Positions 47,447 to 56,618 of a stretch of 64,000 bases of DNA are shown piece after piece. How positions within the stretch are numbered: the stretch's first letter is position 1; the number at the start of each line of letters is the position of its first letter. The notes beneath the pieces were generated by a model that worked only from the letters and a program-made list of their open reading frames with translations, was not told where the DNA came from and made no database searches. The position numbers and the translations under genes were made by a program. This DNA is from Streptomyces canus. Lineage in GTDB: Bacteria > Actinomycetota > Actinomycetes > Streptomycetales > Streptomycetaceae. Location of the stretch: contig NZ_JAUSWW010000001.1 of the NCBI RefSeq assembly GCF_030815415.1, positions 4,650,001 to 4,714,000 on the forward strand, written 5' to 3'.

Positions 47447-49135
47447 ATGACGGACCGCTGGGCTCTCGCTCCGGCCGAGGACGGTGGCGTGGAGATCGCC
47501 CCCCTCGGGTCCGACGGGCTGCCCGCCGGGCCGGTGCGTCGGGAGGGCGATCTCGCGGCGGCCGTTCGGGGGCGGCCCGAGGTGGCGCGGTGGGTGTGGC
47601 GGTCCACGGCCGAGGTGTATCCGCGACTGCTCGCCGCGGGGGTGCGAGTCGAGCGGTGCTACGACATCGAGGACGCCGAGACCCTGCTGCTGGGCCACGC
47701 GGGGAGGTACGGCGAGCCGCGCTCGGCCGCCGCCGCCCTGGCCCGGCTGCGCGGCGGCCCCGTGCCTCCCGACCCTCCGCTGCGGTCGGCCGAACCCGGC
47801 TCGCAGTCCTCCCTTTTCGAGCCGCAGGCCGTCCACCTGCCGCTCGCCGATCTCCTGGAGGTGTACGCCGACCAGCAGCGCCGCCAGGACGCCACCGACC
47901 GTCCCGACCGGATGCGGCTGCTGATCACCGCCGAGTCGGCCGGGATGCTGGTGGCCGCCGAGATGAACCGCGCGGGGCTGCCGTGGAGCGCCGACGTCCA
48001 CCGGCAGATGCTGCACGAGATGCTCGGCGAGCGGTACGCCGGCGGCGGTGAGCCCCGGCGCCTCGCCGAACTCGCCGACGAGGTGTCCACGGCCTTCGGG
48101 CGCCGGGTCCGGCCCGACCTGCCCGCTGATGTCGTCAAGGCGTTCGCCCAGGCCGGCATCAAGGTGAACTCCACCCGCCGCTGGGAGCTCGAGTCGATCG
48201 ACCACCCGGCCGTGAAGCCACTGATCGAGTACAAGAAGCTGTACCGGATCTGGGTCGCCCACGGCTGGTCCTGGCTCCAGGACTGGGTGCGCGAGGGGCG
48301 GTTCCGGCCCGAGTTCCTGTGCCACGGCACGGTCACCGGCCGCTGGGTCACCAACGGCGGGGGCGCACTGCAGATCCCCAAGGTCATCCGCCGGGCCGTC
48401 GTCGCCGACCCGGGCTGGCGGCTCGTCGTCGCCGACGCCGACCAGATGGAGCCGCGGGTGCTGGCGGCGATCTCCCGTGACCCCGGGCTGATGGAGGTGG
48501 CGGGCCGGGAGACCGACCTCTACCAGTCCGTCTCCGACCGCGCCTTCTCCGGCGACCGCGACCAGGCCAAGCTCGCCGTCCTCGGCGCGGTCTACGGCCA
48601 GACCTCCGGCGACGGCCTCAAGAACCTCGCCGCGCTCAGACGCCGCTTCCCCAAGGCGGTGGCGTACGTCGACGACGCGGCCCGCGCGGGCGAGGAAGGG
48701 CGGCTCGTGCGGACCTGGCTCGGCCGGACCTGCCCACCGGCGGCGGGCGCGGGCGACGCCGCCGAGGAGGCCGGCATCCCGCAGGAGGACGCGCCCGAGA
48801 CCTCCACTGACGACGGCTGGGTACCGGGGTACGCCTCCCGCAACGCCCGCGCCCGGGGCCGCTTCGCCCGTAACTTCGTCGTCCAGGGCAGCGCCGCCGA
48901 CTGGACCCTGCTGCTGCTCGCCGCGCTGCGGCAGACCTGTGCGGACATGGCGGCCGAGCTGGTCTTCTTCCAGCACGACGAGGTGATCGTGCACTGTCCC
49001 GAGGAGGAGACGGAGACGGTCGTGGCGGCGATCCGGGAGGCGGCGGAGCTGGCGGCGCGGCTGACGTTCGGGCAGACGCCGGTGCGGTTCCCGTTCTCGA
49101 CGTCGGTGGTGGAGTGCTATGCCGACGCCAAGTGA
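47447..49135 (+). CDS. Family A DNA polymerase, second PolA-like enzyme
   Basis: 562 residues. Motif A is VVADADQMEPR (catalytic Asp about 330), motif B is DRDQAKLAVLGAVYGQTSGD and motif C is FFQHDEVIVHC (Asp about 511). The polymerase core is intact. The N-terminal 150 residues occupy the place of the 3'-5' exonuclease, but no complete DEDD set is seen, and there is no 5'-nuclease domain. Streptomyces carries this protein besides the main PolA; it probably acts in repair. Starts at ATG 47447. Confidence 0.88.
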   Translation: MTDRWALAPAEDGGVEIAPLGSDGLPAGPVRREGDLAAAVRGRPEVARWVWRSTAEVYPRLLAAGVRVERCYDIEDAETLLLGHAGRYGEPRSAAAALARLRGGPVPPDPPLRSAEPGSQSSLFEPQAVHLPLADLLEVYADQQRRQDATDRPDRMRLLITAESAGMLVAAEMNRAGLPWSADVHRQMLHEMLGERYAGGGEPRRLAELADEVSTAFGRRVRPDLPADVVKAFAQAGIKVNSTRRWELESIDHPAVKPLIEYKKLYRIWVAHGWSWLQDWVREGRFRPEFLCHGTVTGRWVTNGGGALQIPKVIRRAVVADPGWRLVVADADQMEPRVLAAISRDPGLMEVAGRETDLYQSVSDRAFSGDRDQAKLAVLGAVYGQTSGDGLKNLAALRRRFPKAVAYVDDAARAGEEGRLVRTWLGRTCPPAAGAGDAAEEAGIPQEDAPETSTDDGWVPGYASRNARARGRFARNFVVQGSAADWTLLLLAALRQTCADMAAELVFFQHDEVIVHCPEEETETVVAAIREAAELAARLTFGQTPVRFPFSTSVVECYADAK

Positions 49136-49162
49136 GCGGTCCGCTGTGCGGACGCCGAATGA

Positions 49163-52100
49163 TCAGCCGTCGCCGAGCAGTTCGCGCAGCTCGTCCACGA
49201 CCGCCTTCATGTCCGTCCCGTCCAGTGCGGCGAGGGCCGTACGCCACTGCGCGCACGCCTCCTCGACGCGCCCCTGCTCCCGCAGCACCAGCCCGTACTG
49301 GTGGCCGGCGAGACCGCCGACATAGCCGTCGGCGCGGGCGTCCGCACGGCTCAGCAGCTCGGCGCACTCGCTCTCGGCCCGGTCCATGAGGCCCAGCAGC
49401 CGCAGCGCCCGCACCAGACCGAGCCGGGACTGGGACTCGCCGTGCCAGTCACCATGGCCGCCGAGGATGCGCCGGCTCTCCTCGAAGTGCGGTACGGCGG
49501 CGGCCGGTTCGCCCAGGGTGAGATGGGCGTAGCCGATGTTGCAGTGCGCGGAGTGCTGCACGATGACGTTGCCGATCTCGGCGCCGATGGCGAGCGAGCG
49601 CCGGTGCTGCTCGATGGCGGCGCGGGGGTCGGTGTGCTCGTACAGATTGCCGAGGTGGCCGTAGGTCACGGCCTCGCCCCAGGGGTCGTCCAGCTGCCGT
49701 GACAGCTCCAGGCTATGGCGCAGCGCCTCCCCTGACTCCTCGTACCGGCCGAGGTTCTCCAGCAGCAGGCCCCGGTTGCCGAGACAGCGCCGGATCCTGG
49801 AGAGCACGCCGAGCCGCCGCCACAGGGCGAGGGAGTCGTCGGTGCGGGCGAGGGACTCGCCGTGCCGGCCGGTGAGGAAGTACAGGCCGGCGAGGTCTAT
49901 CAGCGCGTACGCCTCGGCGACCTCGTCCCCGAACCGCCGGGCCAGCCGGAGCGCGGCCTGTCCGAGCGCCTCCATCTCCGAGACCCGGCCGCCGCGTTGC
50001 AGGTAGGGGAAGAAGAGCCGCAGGAGGGTGGCGACATGGGCGGCGGTGCGGTCGTCGGGGACGTCCGCGTACCGCTCGACCAGGGCGACGATGTTCTCCA
50101 GCTCGGCCGTGGCCCAGGCGAAGGCCTCTTCGGAGGAGGCGAAGGCGGGCACGGACAGCACGTGCGCCGTGTGCTCGGGCGGCTGCGCGGCGGTGGGGCG
50201 GCGGCGGTCGTCCTGGTCGAGGCCGGGCTCGACGATCGCGGTGAGGGTGCGTTCGACGACGGCCGTGTACCAGCGCACCGCGGTGCGGGCGACGTCCGGG
50301 GCGTGCCGGGTGTCCGCCAGCTCGCGGGCGAAGTCGCGGACCAGGTCGTGCGGGGCGTAGCGGCCGTACGCCGTCTCGTCCAGGAGCGCTACGTCGACGA
50401 GGCGGTCGAGCGCGGCCTCGGCACGGCCGGTCTCGGTGCCGAGGAGCCGGGCGATGAGGGGCGCGCCGTACGTGGGCAGGTCGAGGGCGCCGAGCCGGCG
50501 CAGCGCGAGGGCGGCGTCGCGGTCGGTGCGGCGGCCGGAGGTGGCGAGTGCGTCGTGGGCGACGGCCAGGGAGCGGCGTACGGACAGGTCGTCGTACTCC
50601 AGATGCCGCAACCTGTCCTCCGTGGCGGCCAGTTGGTCGGCCAGCACATCGGGGGTGAGGGCGCGGCGGGCGGCCAGGCGAGCGGCGACGATGCGCAGGG
50701 CGAGCGGGAGGCGGCCGGTGAGTTCGACGAGAGGATGGCCGGCGTCGATGCGGTCGCCGTCCTCGCCGCTGCCGCCATCGTGGCCCTCGCGGCCGGACAC
50801 GGTCCGCAGCAGTGCCGCGCTGTCCTCCGCCGACAGCGGGGCCAGCGGGAAACGGCGGGCGCCGTCGAGGGCGGTCAGCGGGGAGCGGCTGGTGACGATC
50901 ACCGCGCAGCCGGTGCCGGCCGGCAGCAATTGCCGTACCTGTGCGGCGGTCGCGGCGTCGTCCAGCACCATGAGCGTGCGCGTCGGCGCGAGCAGGGAGC
51001 GCAGCAACGCGGCGGCCGCGTCCGGGTGTTCGGGGATGGCACGGGGGTCGGCGCCCAGGTCGCGCAGGAGTGCGGTGAGCGCCTGGGACGGCGTGAGGGG
51101 GGTCATGCCGGGGGTGGCGCCGTGCAGGTTGACGTACAGCTGGCCGTCGGGGAAGCGTTCCCGCAGGTCATGGGCGACGTGCAGGGCGAGTGCGCTCTTG
51201 CCCACACCGGCCATGCCGCTGATGACGGCGACGGCGGTGGGGGCGTCGGACAGGGTCTGTCGTACCGCGTCGAGGACGGTTGTGCGGCCGGTGAAGTGGG
51301 CCGGCGGCGGAGGGAGCTGGGCCGGGCGGGGCGGGCCCGTGGGCATCCCCCCGGGCTCGGCGTCGACGGCGCCGGACTCGGCGTCGGCCGCTCCGGGCCC
51401 GGCCCCCGTGTCCTCGGCCCCGCCGGCCGCACCGACGACCGGCACGCCCCCGGCCGCACCCTCGCCGCTCCCCTCGCTCCCGGCGGACGCTCCCGTCGCC
51501 TCCCGCAACACCTCGACATGCGCCTCCCGCACCCCCGCCCCCGGCTCCACGCCGAGCTCCTCGACCAGCCGCGTCCGCAGATCCCGGTGGACGGCCAGCG
51601 CCTCCGCCTGCCGCCCCGTCCGGTGGAGGGCCAGCATCAGCTGGCGGTGGAAGGCCTCGCGCAGCGGATGTTCGGCGGCCAGGGACGTCAGTTCGAGGAC
51701 CAGACCGTCGAGCCGGTCACCGACGGCGAGCTCGGCGTCGTAGCGCCACTCCAGAAGCAGCAGCCGTGCCTCTTGCAGCCGCTGCGCGAAGGCGTATCCG
51801 CCCAGCTCGGCCGGGAGACCGCTGAGCGGCGAGCCGCGCCACAGCGCGATCCCCTCGCCGCACGCGCGCACCGTGCGTGCCCAGTCCCGCCCGGCGTGCG
51901 CGGCGCGCGCCTCGGCGACGTGGGTGTCGAAGACATGGACGTCCAGCTCGCCCTGCTCGACCCGGAGCAGATAGCCGGGCGGTACGGCCCGCAGCCGCTC
52001 GGGGTCGTCGAGCAGCCGTCGCAGCCGGGTGACGTGGTTGTGCAGCGAGGCATGGGCGGAGGCGGGCGGCGCCCCGCCCCACAGCGCGTCCTTGAGGGAG

Positions 52101-52243
52101 TCGACCGAGACGGTACGGCCCGCCTCCAGAAGCAGCGCGGCCAGCAGCGTGCGCACCTTGGGGCTGCCCACCACCCGGGTCGTGCCGGCGTCGTAGAGAA
52201 CCGGCGGCCCCAGCAGTCCGAACCGCAGCTCGCACGGCTTCAC
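49163..52243 (-). CDS. AfsR/SARP-type regulator with NB-ARC and TPR domains
   Basis: 1026 residues. DNA-binding domain (about 1-95, FGLLGPPVLYDAGTTRVVGS and SVDSLKDALWGGAPP), bacterial activation domain BTAD (100-250), a long Gly/Ala/Glu/Pro-rich linker, NB-ARC ATPase (about 310-570; GMAGVGKSALALH with Lys about 349; VLDDAATAAQVRQL) and a C-terminal TPR array with several EALRHSLELSRQL-like units (about 750-1020). AfsR-like proteins integrate signals, often by phosphorylation, to activate secondary metabolism or other targets. GTG 52243 is chosen since the SARP domain starts there. Targets are unknown. Confidence 0.9.
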   Translation of the reverse strand: MKPCELRFGLLGPPVLYDAGTTRVVGSPKVRTLLAALLLEAGRTVSVDSLKDALWGGAPPASAHASLHNHVTRLRRLLDDPERLRAVPPGYLLRVEQGELDVHVFDTHVAEARAAHAGRDWARTVRACGEGIALWRGSPLSGLPAELGGYAFAQRLQEARLLLLEWRYDAELAVGDRLDGLVLELTSLAAEHPLREAFHRQLMLALHRTGRQAEALAVHRDLRTRLVEELGVEPGAGVREAHVEVLREATGASAGSEGSGEGAAGGVPVVGAAGGAEDTGAGPGAADAESGAVDAEPGGMPTGPPRPAQLPPPPAHFTGRTTVLDAVRQTLSDAPTAVAVISGMAGVGKSALALHVAHDLRERFPDGQLYVNLHGATPGMTPLTPSQALTALLRDLGADPRAIPEHPDAAAALLRSLLAPTRTLMVLDDAATAAQVRQLLPAGTGCAVIVTSRSPLTALDGARRFPLAPLSAEDSAALLRTVSGREGHDGGSGEDGDRIDAGHPLVELTGRLPLALRIVAARLAARRALTPDVLADQLAATEDRLRHLEYDDLSVRRSLAVAHDALATSGRRTDRDAALALRRLGALDLPTYGAPLIARLLGTETGRAEAALDRLVDVALLDETAYGRYAPHDLVRDFARELADTRHAPDVARTAVRWYTAVVERTLTAIVEPGLDQDDRRRPTAAQPPEHTAHVLSVPAFASSEEAFAWATAELENIVALVERYADVPDDRTAAHVATLLRLFFPYLQRGGRVSEMEALGQAALRLARRFGDEVAEAYALIDLAGLYFLTGRHGESLARTDDSLALWRRLGVLSRIRRCLGNRGLLLENLGRYEESGEALRHSLELSRQLDDPWGEAVTYGHLGNLYEHTDPRAAIEQHRRSLAIGAEIGNVIVQHSAHCNIGYAHLTLGEPAAAVPHFEESRRILGGHGDWHGESQSRLGLVRALRLLGLMDRAESECAELLSRADARADGYVGGLAGHQYGLVLREQGRVEEACAQWRTALAALDGTDMKAVVDELRELLGDG

Positions 52244-52582
52244 ACCGAACCACTGCCTTCCCACGCGCCGCACCCGGCCGCGCTCCGCACTCGAAAACCC
52301 ACCGCTTCTGGCGGGATTCCGCCCTCTGTACGGCGGTTTCCCGCCACGTACCGCCGACCGGCGATCCGGCCGGAATCCGCTACCGTACCCGTCGTCCGAG
52401 GCCGCCGCTCGGCGACTTCGCGCCAATCGGCCGACGACCCCGCAGAGGACCGCTGGCCACATGTTAGCGATCTGTTAGCGCTGCCTGATGTGATCACTTC
52501 ATCGGATCTGGCCCCGAGGGTGCGCGCGTACGACGCGTTGCTCGGGGGAGTGTCGCCGTCGTGGCCGGATCCGGGGACACGA
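52244..52582. other. Intergenic region upstream of the AfsR-like gene
   Basis: About 340 bp without a recognised gene. The AfsR-like frame stays open through part of it, but without family sequence. Ends at the GT2 terminator. No clear operator was seen. Confidence 0.5.
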
Positions 52583-52621
52583 GAGGGCCCCGGTCGCCGG
52601 AGGTGAGCGACCGGGGCCCTC
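52583..52621 (-). terminator. Hairpin terminator after the glycosyltransferase gene
   Basis: A perfect 15-bp stem (52583-52597 with 52607-52621; GAGGGCCCCGGTCGC and its complement) and a 9-base loop, 8 bases past the GT2 stop on the minus strand. Confidence 0.8.
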
Positions 52622-52629
52622 GTCCCTTC

Positions 52630-53526
52630 TCAGATGACGGGCGGCCGTCCCAGCCGTGTGAGCCGCCAGACCGTGCGCCAGCGCATGGGCCGCCGCTCCC
52701 CCGCCGGCTCCCGTATCCCTTCCGCGAACCCGCCGAACCAGGCGCGCAGCCCGGCCGCCGACCGGTTCCGTACGAGGGTGAGCAGCACCCAGACGCCGAG
52801 ATGGACCGGGATGAGCGCGAGCGGCAGCCGGCGCCGGGCCAGCCAGACGCGGTTGCGGGCGTTCACGCGGTAGTAGACGGCGTGCCGGGCGGGCGAGGTC
52901 TTCGGGTGCTGGAGCAGCAGTTCGGGCGCGTACAGGATCCGCCAGCCCGCGTCGGCGGCCCGCCACGCCAGGTCGGTCTCCTCGTGCGCGAAGAAGAACC
53001 GGGCCGGCCAGTCCCCAATCTCGTCGAGCATCGCCATGCGGAAGCCGTGCCCGCCGCCGAGGAAGCCGGTCACATATCCGCCCCGCAGCGGATCGGAGGC
53101 GCCGACCCGGGGCACGTGCCGCTGCTGGGTCTCCCCGAGCTCGTCGGCGATCCGGAAGCCCACGACGCCGAGTTGCCCGTCGGCGGCGAACAACTCCCGT
53201 ACCCGCCGCAGCACATCGGCGTCGACGAGCAGCCCGTCGTCGTCCAGCTCGACGACGACGTCGACGTCCCCGAACTCCCGCAGCCGCGCGAGCCCGACGT
53301 TGCGCCCGCCGGGACAGCCGAGGTTCTCCTCCAGCTCCACGACGGTGACTTCACCGGGCAGCGACAGCCGCTCGGCGAACTCCGGCAGCCGGCAGCCGTT
53401 CCCGACGATCACGATCCGGGTGGGCGCCACGTCCTGCTTGGCCACCGACTCCAGCAGCGCGTCGACCTCCTCCGGCCGGTTCCCCATGGTCACGACGGCG
53501 ACGGCGACGCGTAGCGCCTCCCCCAT
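52630..53526 (-). CDS. Family 2 glycosyltransferase
   Basis: 298 residues. GT-A fold: VAVAVVTMGNRPEEVDALL (nucleotide-binding strand), ENLGCPGGRNVGLA and VVVELDDDGLL (the DxD-type metal site), then GGYVTGFLGGGHGFR and FFFAHEETDLAWRAADAGW (ED base motif). A hydrophobic C-terminal helix (LALIPVHLGVWVLLTL) may anchor it to the membrane. It resembles rhamnosyl- or galactofuranosyl-type transferases of cell-wall or glycan synthesis; donor and acceptor are unknown. A GAGG site precedes the ATG. Confidence 0.9.
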   Translation of the reverse strand: MGEALRVAVAVVTMGNRPEEVDALLESVAKQDVAPTRIVIVGNGCRLPEFAERLSLPGEVTVVELEENLGCPGGRNVGLARLREFGDVDVVVELDDDGLLVDADVLRRVRELFAADGQLGVVGFRIADELGETQQRHVPRVGASDPLRGGYVTGFLGGGHGFRMAMLDEIGDWPARFFFAHEETDLAWRAADAGWRILYAPELLLQHPKTSPARHAVYYRVNARNRVWLARRRLPLALIPVHLGVWVLLTLVRNRSAAGLRAWFGGFAEGIREPAGERRPMRWRTVWRLTRLGRPPVI

Positions 53527-53589
53527 GCCCTCACCTCATCCCGGCTCGCAAGTACCGCCGCGATGCTAGCCGTTCACGGCAAGGACGTC

Positions 53590-54021
53590 TCATGTACGCG
53601 GGTTCGCAGCGTGGTCCGTACGCCGGTTCTCCTTCCGGCGTACGAACTTCAGCCCCGACCAGTCCTCCCCCAGCGCCGCCACCTTCACATCCACGACGCC
53701 GAGCGGGAGGAAGATCTCCCGCAGATCGTTCTCGCCGATGTCGCTGACATGACCGGCCGCCTTCCGGGGCCAGGCGATCCACAGCAGGGCGTCGTCGGCG
53801 AGGCCGGCCACGAGCCGGGCCGCCTCGGCCGCCAGCTTCCGTCGCTCCCGGTAGAAGGCGACGCCGACATCGACGCCGCGCGGCCCGCCTTCCACGACCT
53901 CGCACCCCTCGGGCAGCCCGGGAATGTCCCACGCCTCGGGCGCGTGCCGCAGCCCCACCCGCTGTCCGCCCTTGATGCCGATCTTCCGGGCAAGGGGCGT
54001 ACCGGAGTATCCGCTCGTCAC
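53590..54021 (-). CDS. DUF3052 domain protein
   Basis: 143 residues from GTG 54021, chosen because GGAGG is 8 bases upstream; ATG 54027 is too close to it. The DUF3052 core is GYSGTPLARKIGIKGGQRVG, then WIAWPRKAAGHVSDIGEN and LGVVDVKVAALGEDWSGLKF. Streptomyces DUF3052 proteins are of unknown function. It sits between GT2 and the SpoIIE phosphatase on the same strand. Confidence 0.85.
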   Translation of the reverse strand: MTSGYSGTPLARKIGIKGGQRVGLRHAPEAWDIPGLPEGCEVVEGGPRGVDVGVAFYRERRKLAAEAARLVAGLADDALLWIAWPRKAAGHVSDIGENDLREIFLPLGVVDVKVAALGEDWSGLKFVRRKENRRTDHAANPRT

Positions 54022-54067
54022 GCACATCACCTCCGCTCCCCGGGCCGACACCCTGAAGGGTGACCCG

Positions 54068-56530
54068 TCAGCGCCCTCCCGGGTCGCCCGTCCGCCCGGG
54101 GAGGTCCTGCTCCGCCCAGATGATCTTTCCGGACCGGGTGTAGCGGGTCCCCCAGCGGCGGGTCATCTGAGCGACCAGGAACAAGCCCCTGCCGCCCTCG
54201 TCGGTCGTCCGCGCATGGCCCATCCGGGGCGAGGTGTTGCTGGCGTCGGACACCTCGCAGATCAGCTTGTCGTGGCGGACCATCCGCAGCCTGACGGGCC
54301 CGGTGCCGTGCCGGATGGCGTTGGTGACCAGCTCGCTGACCACCAGTTCCGTGGTCATGGCCAGGTCGTCCAGCTGCCATCCGAGCAGCTGGCGGACGGC
54401 CAGCTTCCGGGCGCTCGCGACGATCGCCGGATCCGTCGGCAGGTCCCACGAGGCGACCCGGTCGGTGCCCAGCGCATGCGGCCGGGCCAGCAGGAGGGCG
54501 ACGTCGTCGGTCTGCGGGCCGGTCAGCAGATTGTTCACGACCGCCGAGCACAGCTCCTCCAGCGGCAGGCCGGACTGCGCGAGCACATCGCTGAGGCGGG
54601 ACAGCCCGACGTCGATGTCCTGGTCGCTGCTCTCGATGAGGCCGTCGGTGTAGAGGGCGATCAGGCTCCCCTCGGGCAGGGAGATCTCGGCGGACTCGAA
54701 GGGCAGCGAGCCGAGGCCCAGCGGAGGGCCCGCCGGAAGGTCCGGGAAGGAGACCTTGCCGCCGGGGGTGACCACGGCGGGCGGCGGATGTCCGGCCCGG
54801 GCCATGGTGCACAGCTGGGTGACCGGGTCGTAGATGGCGTAGAGGCAGGTGGCGCCCAGTACCGCCGTGGCGATGGGCTCGTCGTCGCCGCCCTTCTCCT
54901 CCGTCAGGCGGATCACCAGGTCGTCCAGGTGGGCCAGCAGCTCGTCGGGCGGCAGGTCCATGTCGGCGAGCGTCTGTACGGCGGTACGCAGTCTGCCCAT
55001 GGTCGCCGCGGCGTTGAGGCCGTGCCCGACGACGTCACCGACGACCAGGGCGACCCGGGCGCCGGACAGCTGGATCACATCGAACCAGTCGCCGCTCACC
55101 CCGCCCCGGGCATCGGCCGGCAGATAACGCGAGGCCACCTCCATGGCGGTCCCGCCGTTGAGCCCCTGCGGGAGCAGACTCCGTTGCAGGGCCAGTGCCG
55201 CGGCATGTTCACGGGTGTAGCGGCGGGCGTTCTCCACCCACACCGCGGCCCGGCCGACCAGCTCCTCGGCGAGGAGCAGATCGTCCTCCTCGAACGGCTG
55301 CGGATGCTCCGTGCGGATGAAGGTCGCCACTCCCAGCACGGTGCCACGCGCGGACAGCGGCACCCACATCACGGAGTGCATCCCGAACTCCGCGATGCTC
55401 TTGGCCCGTGCCGGGTCCTGCGCGATCCACGGGGCGGTGGCGGGGTCCAGGAAGGGTTCCAGCACCGCCCTGCCGTTGACCATGGTCTCGTAGTACGGCG
55501 AGGACTCGGGTGCGTCGATCGAGTCGCCGGTGGTGACCACCGACTCCGGGCAGCCCTCGTGGATGGACTGCTGTCCGGCACGCCGCGCCAGGAACGCGCT
55601 GCCGGCCGGCCCCGAGCCGGGTTCGTCGCCGTGCAGCACCGCTTCCCGCAGATCGACGGTCACGAAGTCGGCGAGCCGCGGTACCGAGAAGTCGGCCAGC
55701 TCCTGGGCGGTCCGCATCACGTTCAGCGTGCCGCCGATACAGGCGCTGGCCTCGCTGAGCAGGGCCAGGCGCTCCCGGGCCCGCCATCGGTCGGTGACGT
55801 CCATGCCCATGTAGCAGACGCCCAGCGGGTTGCCGTCCGGGGCGTCGAGCCGGAAGAAGGACGTGGAGTAGGCGTGTTCCTGGTGCGGATCCGCCCAGGT
55901 CCAGCCTCGGTACTCGTAGTCGATGACCGGCACGCCGGTCTCCAGCACCTGCCGCATCTTCGCTTCGAGCACCTCGGTGTTCAGCCCCGGCAGCGAGTCC
56001 GACATCCGGTGCCCGAGCCGCTCCTCGCGCGGCACACCGCCGTAGCGCTCCAGGGTGTCGTTCATCCACACGTACCGCAGGTCCGGGCTGAGCATGGCCA
56101 TGCCGAGCGGGGAGCGGGTGAGGAAGGCTTCCAGCACCTCCCCGCTGACCGCCCAGGTCGGAGCCTTCGACACGTCGATCGCCGATACGAGCCAGGCCTT
56201 GCGGTCGTCGGTGTCGGACATCGCCGTCACCCGCAGCCCGACCTCGAGGCGGCGGCCGTCACGGTGCCGGGCGCCCACCAGGCCGACCCAGCTCTCCCGG
56301 CTCCCGCACTCCTCGGCGACCTCGGCCGCTCGTGACGCGTCCTCGGACCGGGCCAGCAGAGTGGCGGCGGAGCGGTCGAGGATTTCCGCCGCGCGGTATC
56401 CCAGGAGCCGCTCGGCGGCCCCCGTCCAGCCGATGACCCTGCCCTTCGCGTCGATCACCGCGGCAGCCACATTCGCCATCTCGAACGGTCCAGGCGGTCC
56501 GTCCGGTGTGACCTCCTTGGGGACCTTCAT
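54068..56530 (-). CDS. Multidomain PAS-PAS-GAF-SpoIIE phosphatase with HATPase domain
   Basis: 820 residues. Two PAS domains (about 10-120 and 130-250; VIDAKGRVIGWTGAAERLLG, then WMNDTLERYGG), a GAF domain (about 260-440), a PP2C-type SpoIIE phosphatase (about 460-670; GDWFDVI, GDVVGHGLNAAATM, YTDGLIES, QTDDVALLL) and an RsbW-like ATPase (about 690-810; ELVVSELVTNAIRHG, DEGGRGLFLVAQM). Such proteins control sigma-factor partner switching by dephosphorylating anti-anti-sigma factors while the ATPase acts as anti-sigma kinase. No anti-anti-sigma gene is adjacent. The signal could be redox, light or a small ligand. Confidence 0.9.
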   Translation of the reverse strand: MKVPKEVTPDGPPGPFEMANVAAAVIDAKGRVIGWTGAAERLLGYRAAEILDRSAATLLARSEDASRAAEVAEECGSRESWVGLVGARHRDGRRLEVGLRVTAMSDTDDRKAWLVSAIDVSKAPTWAVSGEVLEAFLTRSPLGMAMLSPDLRYVWMNDTLERYGGVPREERLGHRMSDSLPGLNTEVLEAKMRQVLETGVPVIDYEYRGWTWADPHQEHAYSTSFFRLDAPDGNPLGVCYMGMDVTDRWRARERLALLSEASACIGGTLNVMRTAQELADFSVPRLADFVTVDLREAVLHGDEPGSGPAGSAFLARRAGQQSIHEGCPESVVTTGDSIDAPESSPYYETMVNGRAVLEPFLDPATAPWIAQDPARAKSIAEFGMHSVMWVPLSARGTVLGVATFIRTEHPQPFEEDDLLLAEELVGRAAVWVENARRYTREHAAALALQRSLLPQGLNGGTAMEVASRYLPADARGGVSGDWFDVIQLSGARVALVVGDVVGHGLNAAATMGRLRTAVQTLADMDLPPDELLAHLDDLVIRLTEEKGGDDEPIATAVLGATCLYAIYDPVTQLCTMARAGHPPPAVVTPGGKVSFPDLPAGPPLGLGSLPFESAEISLPEGSLIALYTDGLIESSDQDIDVGLSRLSDVLAQSGLPLEELCSAVVNNLLTGPQTDDVALLLARPHALGTDRVASWDLPTDPAIVASARKLAVRQLLGWQLDDLAMTTELVVSELVTNAIRHGTGPVRLRMVRHDKLICEVSDASNTSPRMGHARTTDEGGRGLFLVAQMTRRWGTRYTRSGKIIWAEQDLPGRTGDPGGR

Positions 56531-56618
56531 GTCAGCCGTCCCATCTGGAGGGTGGCATATGGGCCATTCTATGGCGTAGCCCCCGGCGCTGCTCTTTCCG
56601 GGCCGCTCCCGGACCGCG

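Noticed and set aside
49862..52606. 914-codon open frame antisense to the AfsR-like gene
   Set aside because: Codon pattern is that of a complementary frame, with Gly, Arg, Gln and Val runs and no recognisable domain.
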